Shown: piece after piece, positions 1-9,100 of the stretch
Layout: every line of letters starts with the position of its first letter
How positions within the stretch are numbered: position 1 is the first letter of the stretch
Assembly (NCBI GenBank): GCA_900546625.1
Contig: URDU01000010.1
Span: 38,973 to 102,972 of the forward strand
Source: an uncultured Lachnobacterium sp.
Lineage (GTDB): Bacteria > Bacillota > Clostridia > Lachnospirales > Lachnospiraceae
Reading direction: 5' to 3'
DNA length: 64,000 nucleotides
Position numbers and translations under genes: made by a program
Notes under the pieces: generated by a model
Told to the model about the DNA's origin: nothing
Databases searched by the model: none
The model's input: only the letters and a program-made list of their open reading frames with translations

Positions 1-637
1 CTGCATATACTATGCCGCCCTTTAAATAATTAGCCTCACCATAGAACTCCAGCTCCCCTGAATTAAAAATATGCTCCGGAAGTCCTGTAACATCAGCCAC
101 CTCTTTAATCTTCCAACGCCCTTGAAACTTCATATTGTGAATGGTAAAGACTGTCTTTATACCGGCATAGAAATTGTCTGAGCCGTACACAGTCTTTAGA
201 AAAACCGGCAAGAGTCCTGTCTGCCAGTCATTACAATGTATCACATCCGGGGCAAAATCTATAACCGGCAAAGCCTCAAGCACCGCCTTTGAAAAGAAAG
301 CAAACTTCTCCACATCCTCGTATATATTGTTGTATGGCTTATCTCCTGCAAAGTAAAACTCATTGTCCACAAAATAATATGTCACACCATCATACTGCGA
401 TGTAAAAATCCCCACATACTGCCTGCGCCAGTTGAGATTGACATAAAAATGACAGACGAACTTAAGCTGTGGCAGTAATTTATCATCCATACACTTGTAC
501 TTCGGAAGTATAACTCTCACGTCATATCTGTCCTTGTCAAAATACTTCGGTAAAGATCCCACTACGTCTGCAAGTCCACCTGTCTTCATATAAGGTATTG
601 CCTCTGATGCGGCCATTAGTATTTTAATTTTGTCCAT
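1..637 (-). CDS. glgA: Glycogen synthase, N-terminal part (cut by window edge)
   Basis: Transfers glucose from ADP-glucose to a growing alpha-1,4-glucan in glycogen synthesis. About 212 residues are visible. They begin MDKIKILMAASEAIPYMKTG, with the KTGG loop of the GT5 family that binds ADP-glucose, followed by the LADVVGSLP stretch and a later VIHCNDWQTGLLP block; both are hallmarks of GlgA. The start is the ATG at 637, with a strong GGAGGGGG site a few bases upstream. The 3' two-thirds lies outside the window. The gene stands alone behind a hairpin that separates it from the Spo0A-like gene. Family assignment is secure. Confidence 0.93.
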   Translation of the reverse strand, partial: MDKIKILMAASEAIPYMKTGGLADVVGSLPKYFDKDRYDVRVILPKYKCMDDKLLPQLKFVCHFYVNLNWRRQYVGIFTSQYDGVTYYFVDNEFYFAGDKPYNNIYEDVEKFAFFSKAVLEALPVIDFAPDVIHCNDWQTGLLPVFLKTVYGSDNFYAGIKTVFTIHNMKFQGRWKIKEVADVTGLPEHIFNSGELEFYGEANYLKGGIVYA

Positions 638-689
638 GCTGATACCCCCTCCAGATTAAAGCTATTTAAGCAACGATTAATCTGATAAA

Positions 690-732
690 AAATATAGTAT
701 ACATCCTGATAACAATAGAATGTATACTATAT
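690..732 (-). terminator. AT-rich perfect hairpin between spo0A-like gene and glgA
   Basis: A 13-bp perfect inverted repeat (692-704 with 720-732, loop of 15) is followed on the minus strand by a run of six T. This fits an intrinsic terminator for the upstream Spo0A-like gene. The stem is almost all A/T and contains TATAC, so it could instead be an operator or part of the glgA promoter. Confidence 0.5.
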
Positions 733-806
733 TATATCACGCGGGAGTACATTTTGCCTAGTTAATTTTGCTAAAACGTGGTTTTAATTGTCTATAATGA
801 CGATTT

Positions 807-1355
807 TTACATCCCAAGACGTATTTTGTCTGTAATCAGAGCAATAAACTCCGAATTGGTAGGCTTGCCCTTGCCATAGTTTACGGTGTATCCAAACATG
901 GAGTCTATCGTATCCATCCTGCCTCTGCTCCATGCAACCTCGATAGCATGCCTTATGGCTCTTTCCACCCTGCTTGAGGTAGTCTTGTACTTCTTTGCAA
1001 TAGTGGGGTACAAAAGCTTTGTGATAGAGCTAAGCATCTCCATATCCTCCACGCACATCACTATCGCAGTTCTCAGATACTGATATCCCTTTATATGAGC
1101 CGGAACACCTATCTCATGAATGATATCCGTCACCTGTGTCTCAAGGGATTTTTTCTGCATATATGTATCGTCAAGTGGCTCCGTGTCACCGGATGCTCTC
1201 TTTACATACACAAGTACCACATCAGAACCGGCATTACCGTTTATCATGCTGTATGCTTCATCACTACTCTTTGCTGTTCCTAAAAACTCCATGCCCTTTA
1301 ATAAACTCTGCATGTTTTTCTTTTCGTCTGCTACTGCGACATTTAAAGTGCTCAT
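807..1355 (-). CDS. Spo0A C-terminal-domain protein with shortened receiver
   Basis: DNA-binding protein of the Spo0A family, 182 residues; full Spo0A is usually about 260. The C-terminal two-thirds matches the Spo0A effector domain closely: [16 protein letters not shown], then [28 protein letters not shown] and [12 protein letters not shown]. The first 65 or so residues resemble the start of a receiver ([10 protein letters not shown], with the acidic pocket), but the acceptor strand reads VVLVYV, with Tyr where Asp is expected, and the rest of the receiver is absent. It probably cannot be phosphorylated normally. ATG at 1355 is preferred over a TTG one codon upstream because of its spacing to GGAGAG. 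Two 0A boxes lie in its promoter. It may be a paralogue of a true spo0A elsewhere or a shortened master regulator. Confidence 0.85.
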   Translation of the reverse strand: MSTLNVAVADEKKNMQSLLKGMEFLGTAKSSDEAYSMINGNAGSDVVLVYVKRASGDTEPLDDTYMQKKSLETQVTDIIHEIGVPAHIKGYQYLRTAIVMCVEDMEMLSSITKLLYPTIAKKYKTTSSRVERAIRHAIEVAWSRGRMDTIDSMFGYTVNYGKGKPTNSEFIALITDKIRLGM

Positions 1356-1409
1356 CAAACTCTCCTATGCCGCCAATTACTGTCATGTCAAAACAAATTG
1401 TACGCTTTT

Positions 1410-1440
1410 ATGATAGCACATTTTGTCGAATTTTGTCGAG
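1410..1440 (-). promoter_or_regulatory. Promoter of the Spo0A-like gene with two tandem 0A boxes
   Basis: On the plus strand TTTGTCGAA (1422-1430) and TTTGTCGAG (1432-1440) follow each other with a 10-bp period. The first matches the known Spo0A box TTTGTCRAA exactly. On the minus strand they overlap a possible -35 (TCGACA, 1434-1439) and the 18-bp spacer before -10 TATCAT (1410-1415). This suggests autoregulation or control by a full-length Spo0A. Confidence 0.6.
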
Positions 1441-1468
1441 AGCGAATTTTTTTTAAAATTTTATGTAA

Positions 1469-3322
1469 CTATTCTTCAAACTGAGAGTTATACAGGTCTG
1501 CATAAAATCCGTTCTTTGCAAGAAGCTCATCATGTGTACCCTGCTCGATAATGTCTCCGTCCTTCATGACAAGGATCATATCGGCATTTTTGATGGTAGA
1601 CAGCCTGTGGGCGATGACAAAGCTTGTTCTGCCCTTCATCAGATTGTCGAGAGCCTTCTGGATACGGATTTCTGTACGTGTATCGACAGAGGATGTAGCC
1701 TCATCGAGTATGAGTATAGGATTGTCTGCAAGGATGGCTCTTGCTATAGTCAAAAGCTGCTTTTGTCCCTGTGACACATTGGAAGCATCCTCATTTAGCT
1801 CCATATCGTAGCCACCCGGCAGTGTCTGGATAAAGTGATGCGCATGCGCTGCCTTTGCTGCCGCGATGACCTCCTCATCTGTGGCATCCAGACGGCCGTA
1901 GCGGATATTTTCCATAATTGTGCCCTTAAAGAGCCAGGTGTCCTGCAATACCATACCAAATGCATCTCGCAGATCTGTTCTGTTGTAATCCCTGATGTCA
2001 TGTCCATCGACAAGGATGGCACCGGAGTTTACATCATAAAATCTCATAAGCAGCTTGACCATGGTGGTCTTTCCTGCACCTGTCGGTCCTACAATGGCAA
2101 CCTGCTGCCCCGGCTTAACCTTTGCAGAGAAATCCTTAACGATAATCTGGTCAGGATTGTATCCAAAGTGCACATGTGAAAACTCCACACTTCCCTCGAT
2201 ATGGTCCGGCTTTACAGGATTTTCCACTGTAATATCCTCTTCCTCCTCCTCGAGGAACTCAAAAACACGCTCAGATGCAGCCGCCATCGACTGAAGCTGG
2301 TTTGCCACCTGTGCTATCTGCTGGATTGGCTGTGTGAAATTCTTCACATACTGTATAAAGGCCTGGATATCACCGATTGTGATGACATTCTTTATGGCAA
2401 GTATACCACCTGAGATGGCTACTCCCGCGTATCCCAGGTTTCCTACAAACTGCATGATAGGCATCATAAGTCCCGAAAGGAACTGTGATTTCCATGCGGA
2501 TTTGTAGAGCACATTGTTGGCCTCCTTGAAGGTCTTTACAGTCTCCGCCTCTTTATTGTATGCCTTTATGACAAGGTGTCCGCCGTACACCTCCTCGACC
2601 TGTCCGTTTATGTGTCCTAAATACTCCTGCTGCTGTCTGAAGTATTTCTGCGAATGCTTTATGACAAACGAAATAAGTATCATCGAAACAGGCAGGATAA
2701 CGAGTGAAATCAGCGTCATGAGCGGTGAAATAGACAGCATCATGACAAGTGTACCTACAAGAGTGGCAACAGATGTGATAATCTGTGTGATACTCTGGTT
2801 TAAGCTCTGTCCGAGTGTGTCCACATCGTTTGTGATACGTGAAAGCACCTCGCCGTATGTCCTTGACTCGAAATACTTCATCGGCATACGGTTGATTTTG
2901 CTTGTGATATCCTTACGCATCCTGTAGCAGGTCTTCTGTGTGATGCCTGTCATGATAAGCCCCTGGGCAAACATGAAAATGGCACTCACCACATATAAAG
3001 CAAGCGTAAACAAAAGAACCTTTGCAATATAATCAAAATCTATGCCGCCTGTTCCTGCAATCTTGTTCATCAGTCCCTCGGCAAGCGCTGTGGTGGCTTT
3101 TCCCATAACCTTCGGTCCTGCAACGGAAAATACAGTCGAAACTGCTGCAAATATCATAACAGCAATGATAGCAGCCCAGTATCTGCCGAGATACTTTATG
3201 AGCTTCTTTGTAGAGCCCTTGAAATCCTTGGCCTTCTCTGTGACCATTCCGGGACCTCTGCCCATTGGCCCTCTCGGCCTCTTAGGAGGCATCTTGAACT
3301 GTTCGTTATTATTCTCACTCAT
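1469..3322 (-). CDS. ABC exporter half-transporter, catalytically competent subunit
   Basis: Fused permease-ATPase exporter subunit of 617 residues. A basic Pro/Gly/Arg-rich tail is followed by a six-helix transmembrane domain (about 45-330) and a nucleotide-binding domain from about 380. Walker A GPTGAGKTT (about 411), Walker B ILILDEATS with catalytic Glu, and H-loop IAHRLST are intact; the signature is VSQGQ rather than LSGGQ. That pattern is typical of the partner that carries the functional Walker B in asymmetric heterodimers. The ATG at 3322 has AAAGGAGGG upstream, inside the end of the preceding gene, and the two genes are one base apart, so translation is probably coupled. The substrate (drug, lipid or peptide) cannot be told. 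Confidence 0.9.
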   Translation of the reverse strand: MSENNNEQFKMPPKRPRGPMGRGPGMVTEKAKDFKGSTKKLIKYLGRYWAAIIAVMIFAAVSTVFSVAGPKVMGKATTALAEGLMNKIAGTGGIDFDYIAKVLLFTLALYVVSAIFMFAQGLIMTGITQKTCYRMRKDITSKINRMPMKYFESRTYGEVLSRITNDVDTLGQSLNQSITQIITSVATLVGTLVMMLSISPLMTLISLVILPVSMILISFVIKHSQKYFRQQQEYLGHINGQVEEVYGGHLVIKAYNKEAETVKTFKEANNVLYKSAWKSQFLSGLMMPIMQFVGNLGYAGVAISGGILAIKNVITIGDIQAFIQYVKNFTQPIQQIAQVANQLQSMAAASERVFEFLEEEEEDITVENPVKPDHIEGSVEFSHVHFGYNPDQIIVKDFSAKVKPGQQVAIVGPTGAGKTTMVKLLMRFYDVNSGAILVDGHDIRDYNRTDLRDAFGMVLQDTWLFKGTIMENIRYGRLDATDEEVIAAAKAAHAHHFIQTLPGGYDMELNEDASNVSQGQKQLLTIARAILADNPILILDEATSSVDTRTEIRIQKALDNLMKGRTSFVIAHRLSTIKNADMILVMKDGDIIEQGTHDELLAKNGFYADLYNSQFEE

Positions 3323-3323
3323 C

Positions 3324-5507
3324 TTACATGCCCTCCTTTTTGTTATCCTCAAGTCCAAGCTCCTTCGCTGAAAGCTGTGACTGTGCAATCTGCATATACA
3401 CATCGCAATTTTCAAGAAGCTCCTCGTGGGTGCCCTTTCCTACGATTTTACCGTCATCGAGCACGAGAATCTGGTCAGCATGGATAATAGTGCTGATACG
3501 CTGTGCCACGATGATTACGGAAGCATTCTCCGTAACCTCAGCTAAGGCTGCACGAAGGCGCGCGTCAGTCTTCATATCGAGTGCTGAAAAGCTGTCATCA
3601 AACACATAGATATGAGGATCCTTTGCGATAGCTCTTGCGATGGCAAGCCTCTGCTTCTGGCCACCGGACACATTGGAGCCGCCCTGTGCGATTGAGCTTT
3701 CATATCCGTCATTCTTTGTCTCGATAAACTCGGAAGCCTGTGCAATATCTGCTGCCTTTTTTATCTGCTCATCACTCGCATCCGCTTTACCAAAGCGCAG
3801 GTTTGAGGCGATGGTTCCTGAGAAAAGAATACCCTTCTGCGGAACAAAGCCTATCGACTCTCGAAGCTCGCTTAGTGTATAGTCTCTGATATCGTGTCCG
3901 TCAAGCTCTATTGAGCCTCCCGTCACATCATAGAAACGCGGAATCAGGTTTACAAGTGTAGACTTTCCACAGCCCGTGCTTCCGATGATAGCTGTAACCT
4001 TTCCCGGTTCTGCCACAAAATCAATGTCTGAAAGCACATCCTCCTTCGCTCCCGGATATCTGAAATCCACATGGTTGAAGCGGATAACACCCCTGTGGTC
4101 TGCCTCAGTAACAGGCGCCTTTGGATCATTTACAGTGCTGTTTGTCCTAATGACCTCATCTATACGCTCTGCCGCAACACCGGCTCTCGGAAGCATGATG
4201 GACATGGCTGAGAGCATGAGGAAGGACATAACAATCATCATGGCATATGTAATAAACGCAGTCATGGTACCTACCTGCATAGAGCCCTTGTCTATTCGGC
4301 CTGCTGCAACCCACACGATACCGAGTGTGATGCAGTACATGATCATGGACATACCAGGCATCATAAAGGTCATGACGCGGTTTGTAAAAAGCTGTGTGCG
4401 TGTAAGCTCACAGTTAGCCTCATCAAACCTCTTTTCTTCCTCTTTTTCACGGCCGAATGCCCTGATAACGGAAAGACCTGTAAGAATCTCACGCGAAACA
4501 AGGTTTACCTTGTCTACAAGAGTCTGCATAATCTTGAACTTTGGCATAGCAATGCCGACCAGCGTAAAAATAAAAACCATGATGGCAACAACCGCAATCG
4601 CAATCACCCACTCCATGCCGGATTTGGTCTGTGCCACCTTGATGATACCACCGATACCGACGATTGGCGCATAAAGCACCATACGAAGCATCATGGTAGT
4701 AACCATCTGAATCTGCTGGATATCGTTCGTGCTTCTCGTAATCAGTGATGCCGTAGAGAACTTGTTAATCTCGGCATTTGAAAAGCCCACAACCTTTGAA
4801 AAGGTCTTCTCTCTCAAATCCCTGCCGACAGCGGCACCGACCTTTGAAGCCGCAAAGCCTACAACGCATGCTGCTATAAGCATAATTGCTGCAAAGGCTG
4901 CCATCTTGGCTCCTGCCCTCCACAAGTAAGTAATCTGGTTGGCATCCACATCAATTCCGGCATTCTCATCACACTTTGTCGCAAAAGCTACGCCCATGGA
5001 CTTTAATGTAGATGAACCTACTGCATCGATTTTGTCCTGCACCTTGCTTCTTATCTGCTTTATCATGTTATCATCAAGTGCTACTCCCTGCGGTATGGCT
5101 GATGCATCCACATCCATCTGCTCCCCTGACTGAAAAGCCTGATATGCCATGACAAGAGGAACCAAAAGCTCCTCATCCAGCTCATCAAGTGTGTCAGAAT
5201 CAGCTGTCAGCTTGTATTTTGTCACACTACTGCTGTCACTTGTGTTCTCGGTATCTGCTGTCTCGTAGCATTCCGTAAACTTTTCTTTCTCATCAGACAG
5301 CATAAATGTCTGCGCCATCTGATAATCCTCCGAGGTAATCTCCTTTGGAAGGATATGCTCAATGCCATGATCCTGGATACCCACATCGATGATATCAGAT
5401 GTGTACGCAGGCAAAGCCAGATCACAGTAAGCCTGAGCAATGAGAAAAACAAAAATTAATACGATCCATCGCCAGTATGGAATCAGGTTTTTGAAAATTT
5501 TACTCAT
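3324..5507 (-). CDS. ABC exporter half-transporter, degenerate-site subunit with large insertion
   Basis: 727-residue fused permease-ATPase, partner of the gene just downstream. After the first transmembrane helix (about 13-30) there is an extracytoplasmic insertion of roughly 160 residues before the second helix, which is why it exceeds the usual 580-600 residues. In the ATPase domain Walker A is GSTGCGKST (about 509) and the signature VSGGQ is canonical. Walker B reads VFDDSFS, with Asp replacing the catalytic Glu, and the H-loop is VAQRIST, with Gln replacing His. These substitutions mark the subunit that forms the degenerate site, as in TM287/288 or BmrCD. ATG at 5507 has AAAGGAAACG upstream. 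Confidence 0.9.
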   Translation of the reverse strand: MSKIFKNLIPYWRWIVLIFVFLIAQAYCDLALPAYTSDIIDVGIQDHGIEHILPKEITSEDYQMAQTFMLSDEKEKFTECYETADTENTSDSSSVTKYKLTADSDTLDELDEELLVPLVMAYQAFQSGEQMDVDASAIPQGVALDDNMIKQIRSKVQDKIDAVGSSTLKSMGVAFATKCDENAGIDVDANQITYLWRAGAKMAAFAAIMLIAACVVGFAASKVGAAVGRDLREKTFSKVVGFSNAEINKFSTASLITRSTNDIQQIQMVTTMMLRMVLYAPIVGIGGIIKVAQTKSGMEWVIAIAVVAIMVFIFTLVGIAMPKFKIMQTLVDKVNLVSREILTGLSVIRAFGREKEEEKRFDEANCELTRTQLFTNRVMTFMMPGMSMIMYCITLGIVWVAAGRIDKGSMQVGTMTAFITYAMMIVMSFLMLSAMSIMLPRAGVAAERIDEVIRTNSTVNDPKAPVTEADHRGVIRFNHVDFRYPGAKEDVLSDIDFVAEPGKVTAIIGSTGCGKSTLVNLIPRFYDVTGGSIELDGHDIRDYTLSELRESIGFVPQKGILFSGTIASNLRFGKADASDEQIKKAADIAQASEFIETKNDGYESSIAQGGSNVSGGQKQRLAIARAIAKDPHIYVFDDSFSALDMKTDARLRAALAEVTENASVIIVAQRISTIIHADQILVLDDGKIVGKGTHEELLENCDVYMQIAQSQLSAKELGLEDNKKEGM

Positions 5508-5587
5508 AAACGTTTCCTTTCTTTCCGGTTAATTTATCCCCCATACACGAATGCAAAAAAATATCCGCAATCGTGCGCATACTATCT

Positions 5588-5615
5588 ATTTTATCAATTA
5601 GCACGGATAATTCAA
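5588..5615 (-). promoter_or_regulatory. Probable sigma-A promoter of the ABC exporter operon
   Basis: On the minus strand -35 TTGAAT (5610-5615) and -10 TAAAAT (5588-5593) are separated by 16 bp, about 80 bp before the start codon of the 727-residue subunit. Read from sequence only. Confidence 0.5.
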
Positions 5616-5642
5616 TAAAGAAAGTATAAAGAAACAGTAAAA

Positions 5643-5690
5643 AAACAGAGACTATACACATGATTGGTAATCTATGTATTGATCTCTGTT
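5643..5690 (-). terminator. Intrinsic terminator after truncated toxin
   Basis: On the minus strand AACAGAGA pairs with TCTCTGTT, with inner pairing of ATACAT and ATGTGTAT, followed by a run of T. It begins directly at the stop codon of the 22-codon toxin remnant. Confidence 0.65.
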
Positions 5691-5757
5691 ATAAATTATC
5701 ATATTCTTCGATTTCATCGAGGTCCTTAAGTGCCTCGTAAGTCCAGCGCACTTTCAT
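5689..5757 (-). pseudogene. Truncated RelE/ParE-type toxin remnant (22 codons)
   Basis: A reading frame starting in an ATGA overlap with the antitoxin encodes MKVRWTYEALKDLDEIEEYD plus two residues, then TAA. The N-terminus is that expected of RelE/ParE toxins, a beta strand followed by a helix rich in DL and EI, but these proteins need about 85-100 residues. The catalytic core and remaining strands are missing and a terminator follows immediately, so an internal deletion is likely. A functional short peptide cannot be excluded but has no precedent that I know of. Confidence 0.6.
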
Positions 5758-5960
5758 GCAAGCACCTCATTTTTCTTATACTTCTTCGAAAAATAGGCTC
5801 TAACCTCATCTGATGATAATGTTCCATTATTAATTGCAGATTTTCTGCTTTTTTCTAATTTTATCGATTTATATAATCCCTCTAATACTTCAAACTCATC
5901 CTGCACATCATCTGATATATTCAGTAAATCATTCATGACTATCTGTTTTGCTGTACTCAT
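5754..5960 (-). CDS. Small antitoxin-like protein, orphaned by toxin truncation
   Basis: 68-residue acidic/helical protein with a basic C-terminus (SSDEVRAYFSKKYKKNEVLA). It has the size and the ATGA-coupled position of an antitoxin upstream of a RelE/ParE toxin. No DNA-binding fold can be assigned with confidence. The downstream toxin frame is reduced to 22 codons, so the antitoxin appears to be an orphan. An AAGGAGGACATGCG stretch lies just upstream of the ATG. The call rests mainly on architecture, not on clear sequence motifs. Confidence 0.55.
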   Translation of the reverse strand: MSTAKQIVMNDLLNISDDVQDEFEVLEGLYKSIKLEKSRKSAINNGTLSSDEVRAYFSKKYKKNEVLA

Positions 5961-6137
5961 ATCGCATGTCCTCCTTTATTCTGTTATTCAATCAGTAACT
6001 GTAACTATTATGCTACCCTAGTCTCATATTTTTTTCATAATTTTAAAGGAAATTGATGTCATATTTATTATACTATTGATTCCATGTATATTGCAATAAA
6101 ATGTTAATTGATGCTACTACAAATTTCTTATATATTA

Positions 6138-6178
6138 AAACAGAGACCATACAAGCTGTTTCGTAGCTCATATGGTCT
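6138..6178 (-). terminator. Terminator of the pilus-like operon
   Basis: AGACCATA pairs with TATGGTCT, with an inner AGCT/AGCT pairing. On the minus strand the stem is followed by CTGTTTTAAT. It lies 15 bp past the stop of the 1668-residue gene and closes the pilus locus. Confidence 0.7.
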
Positions 6179-6192
6179 TTGCTATATAAATG

Positions 6193-9100
6193 CTAGTCGA
6201 GGTCTGCAAGACCTACACGCTGTATCTGGAAGGTCTTGTATGCCTCCGGTGTATTCTTTTTAACCTCCTGATTGTTCTGCATGACAGTGATGTTACTGCT
6301 TGCCACTGCGTATACCTTGATGGAATTCTGCCCTGCCGGCAGAGTCGCTAGAGGTACCTTAACCTTATAGGTCTTATTGTTTGCAAAGAAGGTTCTGTTA
6401 TTTCCTGCTTCTGATGGTCCTAAAAGGTCAGCCTCTGAGCCATCATCATGCAGTGAATAAATCTGCCAGTCCTTCATCTCCTTCAGGTAGATTGTATTGC
6501 CATTGTCATCTATCTCCTTATCATGGTCATCCTTGGTGCCCTCGATAAAAAAGCTCATATTGACTGTAGTATCCTTATCTACCTGATTACGAAGCATGTT
6601 GGTATCCTTAACGGTAAAATATACATCCTGTGTGGCAATATTGCCCTCATCATCTACATCCAGTCTAGCAGCATCAGGATTACCACTTTCTTTTTTTGCT
6701 TCCTCATCCTGCTGTATAGCAGTATCTATTGTCGAGTAAATAGTACTGATATCTGCTGACTTAGGGTCGTAGCCCTCTTTTAATGAAATAGCAGGTGCAT
6801 GCTCTACTACACTGTAGGCCGCAATCATTGTATTGATGTACAGCTTTAACTCATCAACGGACTGTGTCAGCTTGGAATGTCCTACACCGGAGTATGTAAC
6901 ATTGCCCTTGGTGTAGATGTAGTAGTTATTTCGCACATCCTTAGGTGAAGCATTGTAAACTGCCTGATCCGAAAGTGTGTACCAGACAACAATATCACTC
7001 TCGCCATCATTGTCACTGTCCTCATTAAAATCGAGCTGATAATACTGTCTATGAGTCTGAGCTATATTTATCTTATCAGGAATTTTAAACGGATATGTAG
7101 TAATCTGACCTGAATTCACCTTTTCAGCATTTGTAGTCTTTCCCATGTCTCCATTATTCGGATATCCATATCCATATAGTCTGTAACCGCCATGACCTGT
7201 ATCTTGATTTGAACTCAAATCACCATACGCAAAGCCCTGGTTCTGTCGTACAATTGTTTTTTTATTTGATTTTGGCTTATATGCAATATCAGTATTATGT
7301 TCGTCGGCATATTTGACTGCATCTTCATAATCAGTAGTTCCTTTTTCAAGGGTATTTCCCTTTTTTAAAGCAGAACTATGCAGTATACCATACCTATCCA
7401 TTCCAACGACATCTCTTACAATAGTGTTAAAATCATAGCCCCAGGTGTTATTTCTTACTGTCTTGCCATCCCATTGATATTGATCTGTATACTTATTATT
7501 GCTAAGCGATGTAGTATCATGGGTAAATAATACTGCTTTACCGGACTGGATAAATTCTTTTATCCTATCCACCTGTCCACTATCATTAAAAATCTCATAA
7601 CAATCCGAGAATCCAATTACAAGCATATCATAATCCTTGACCTCGTCTTTTTCACAAAGAGTCTTAAATTCCTTAGAATCTCCCGCCATAGTTTTAATGT
7701 CAAGTTCAAAATCTGTAACCTGCTTTAACAACTTTGAAAACTCCGAGTCGGTCTTTGACTTTTGATCTTGCATATCAAATGTAGTAGCCCCTGCAAGGTA
7801 ACTGCCGTTATTTCCTCTTGATGTATTAATCTGCAAAATCTTAATATGCTGCTTTTGATTACTGTTGGCCTGCTTGTAGAAATATCCTCCTGTCACATCA
7901 TAACGATATGGGTTCGTAGTCTGCGATGCCCTAAGCTGCCAGGGAATAACACCTACAAACTGTGTAGGCAGTTCATAAACCAGTTTATAGTTATATTTTC
8001 CGGCCTGAAGATTATAGTAATATTCTCCATTTTTATCAATCTGCGGACTCACCAAAGTACCATCCCGGTAAATCTGTACATTGTTTCCGGCTATCTTTTC
8101 CTGTGTAGGTGAAAACTTACCATCCGCATTTGAATCAAGATAAAAGCCTATATCAAAAGAAGCATTGGCATCTGCTCCACCCCGGTTATTAATATTAAAC
8201 TCAAGTACTATGTGATTATCTTCAAGCTTTACATAATCCTTGTCTTCCTCTTTCTTCTGCTCCTTGACCTTTATCTGCGGTTTTTCAGCAGTGAGGTTAG
8301 TATATAGGTCCTTTGACAGGCTGTTATTTGACTTTGTTTTTATTAAATGATCATTTGATGTATTAGCTTCCATAAAGCCATATATATTCGAGCAATTGTC
8401 TATATAATAGTCATTTACTTCTTCAATATTAGTATCATACTTATAAAAGTCTTTGTCTACCACAATAGGATAGCCCGCTTTCAAATAATTGTTTAAAGCC
8501 TCTACTTTCTCGGTTGTAATATCATTTCCTGAGCCCCTGTATGTATTTACCGCCTGTACATATTTCTCATTATCATTTGGATTAGGTAATTCTGTTTTTA
8601 GACCCAATCCATTATCATATTTATCCAAATAATCACTGTCCAATAACCCCGCATGTCCATGGCTACGTGTATCTCCGTTCTGATTAGTTATAGGTTTTGG
8701 ATTTATAACTACAATATCACCAACATTAGAATATATAAGTCCATTCATGGAAGAATCATTATATACACTTATATCAGCTCCATTTTTATCCTTACCCCAA
8801 TTCAAATTATGCCAGCACAGCCCCATATATATCATGTCGTAATTGTTCAAATCCTCAATTTGGCCTATAAACTCTGAGCTGTTGACACAGGTGATATTTA
8901 TCTTGTCATCAGCCGGGCAGTTAGCGCCAAGCCATTCCTTAAGATTACTTTTCAGCTTATTGATACATTGATCGACGCTTCCTGTATTCATGCCGGGCTC
9001 TATATCAAGGATATTAAGCTCATCCACCGGTTTTGCGACATCCCTCTTATCAGAATACGATATAATATAGCTTAGAACTATCTCCTTTGAAATCTTCTTG

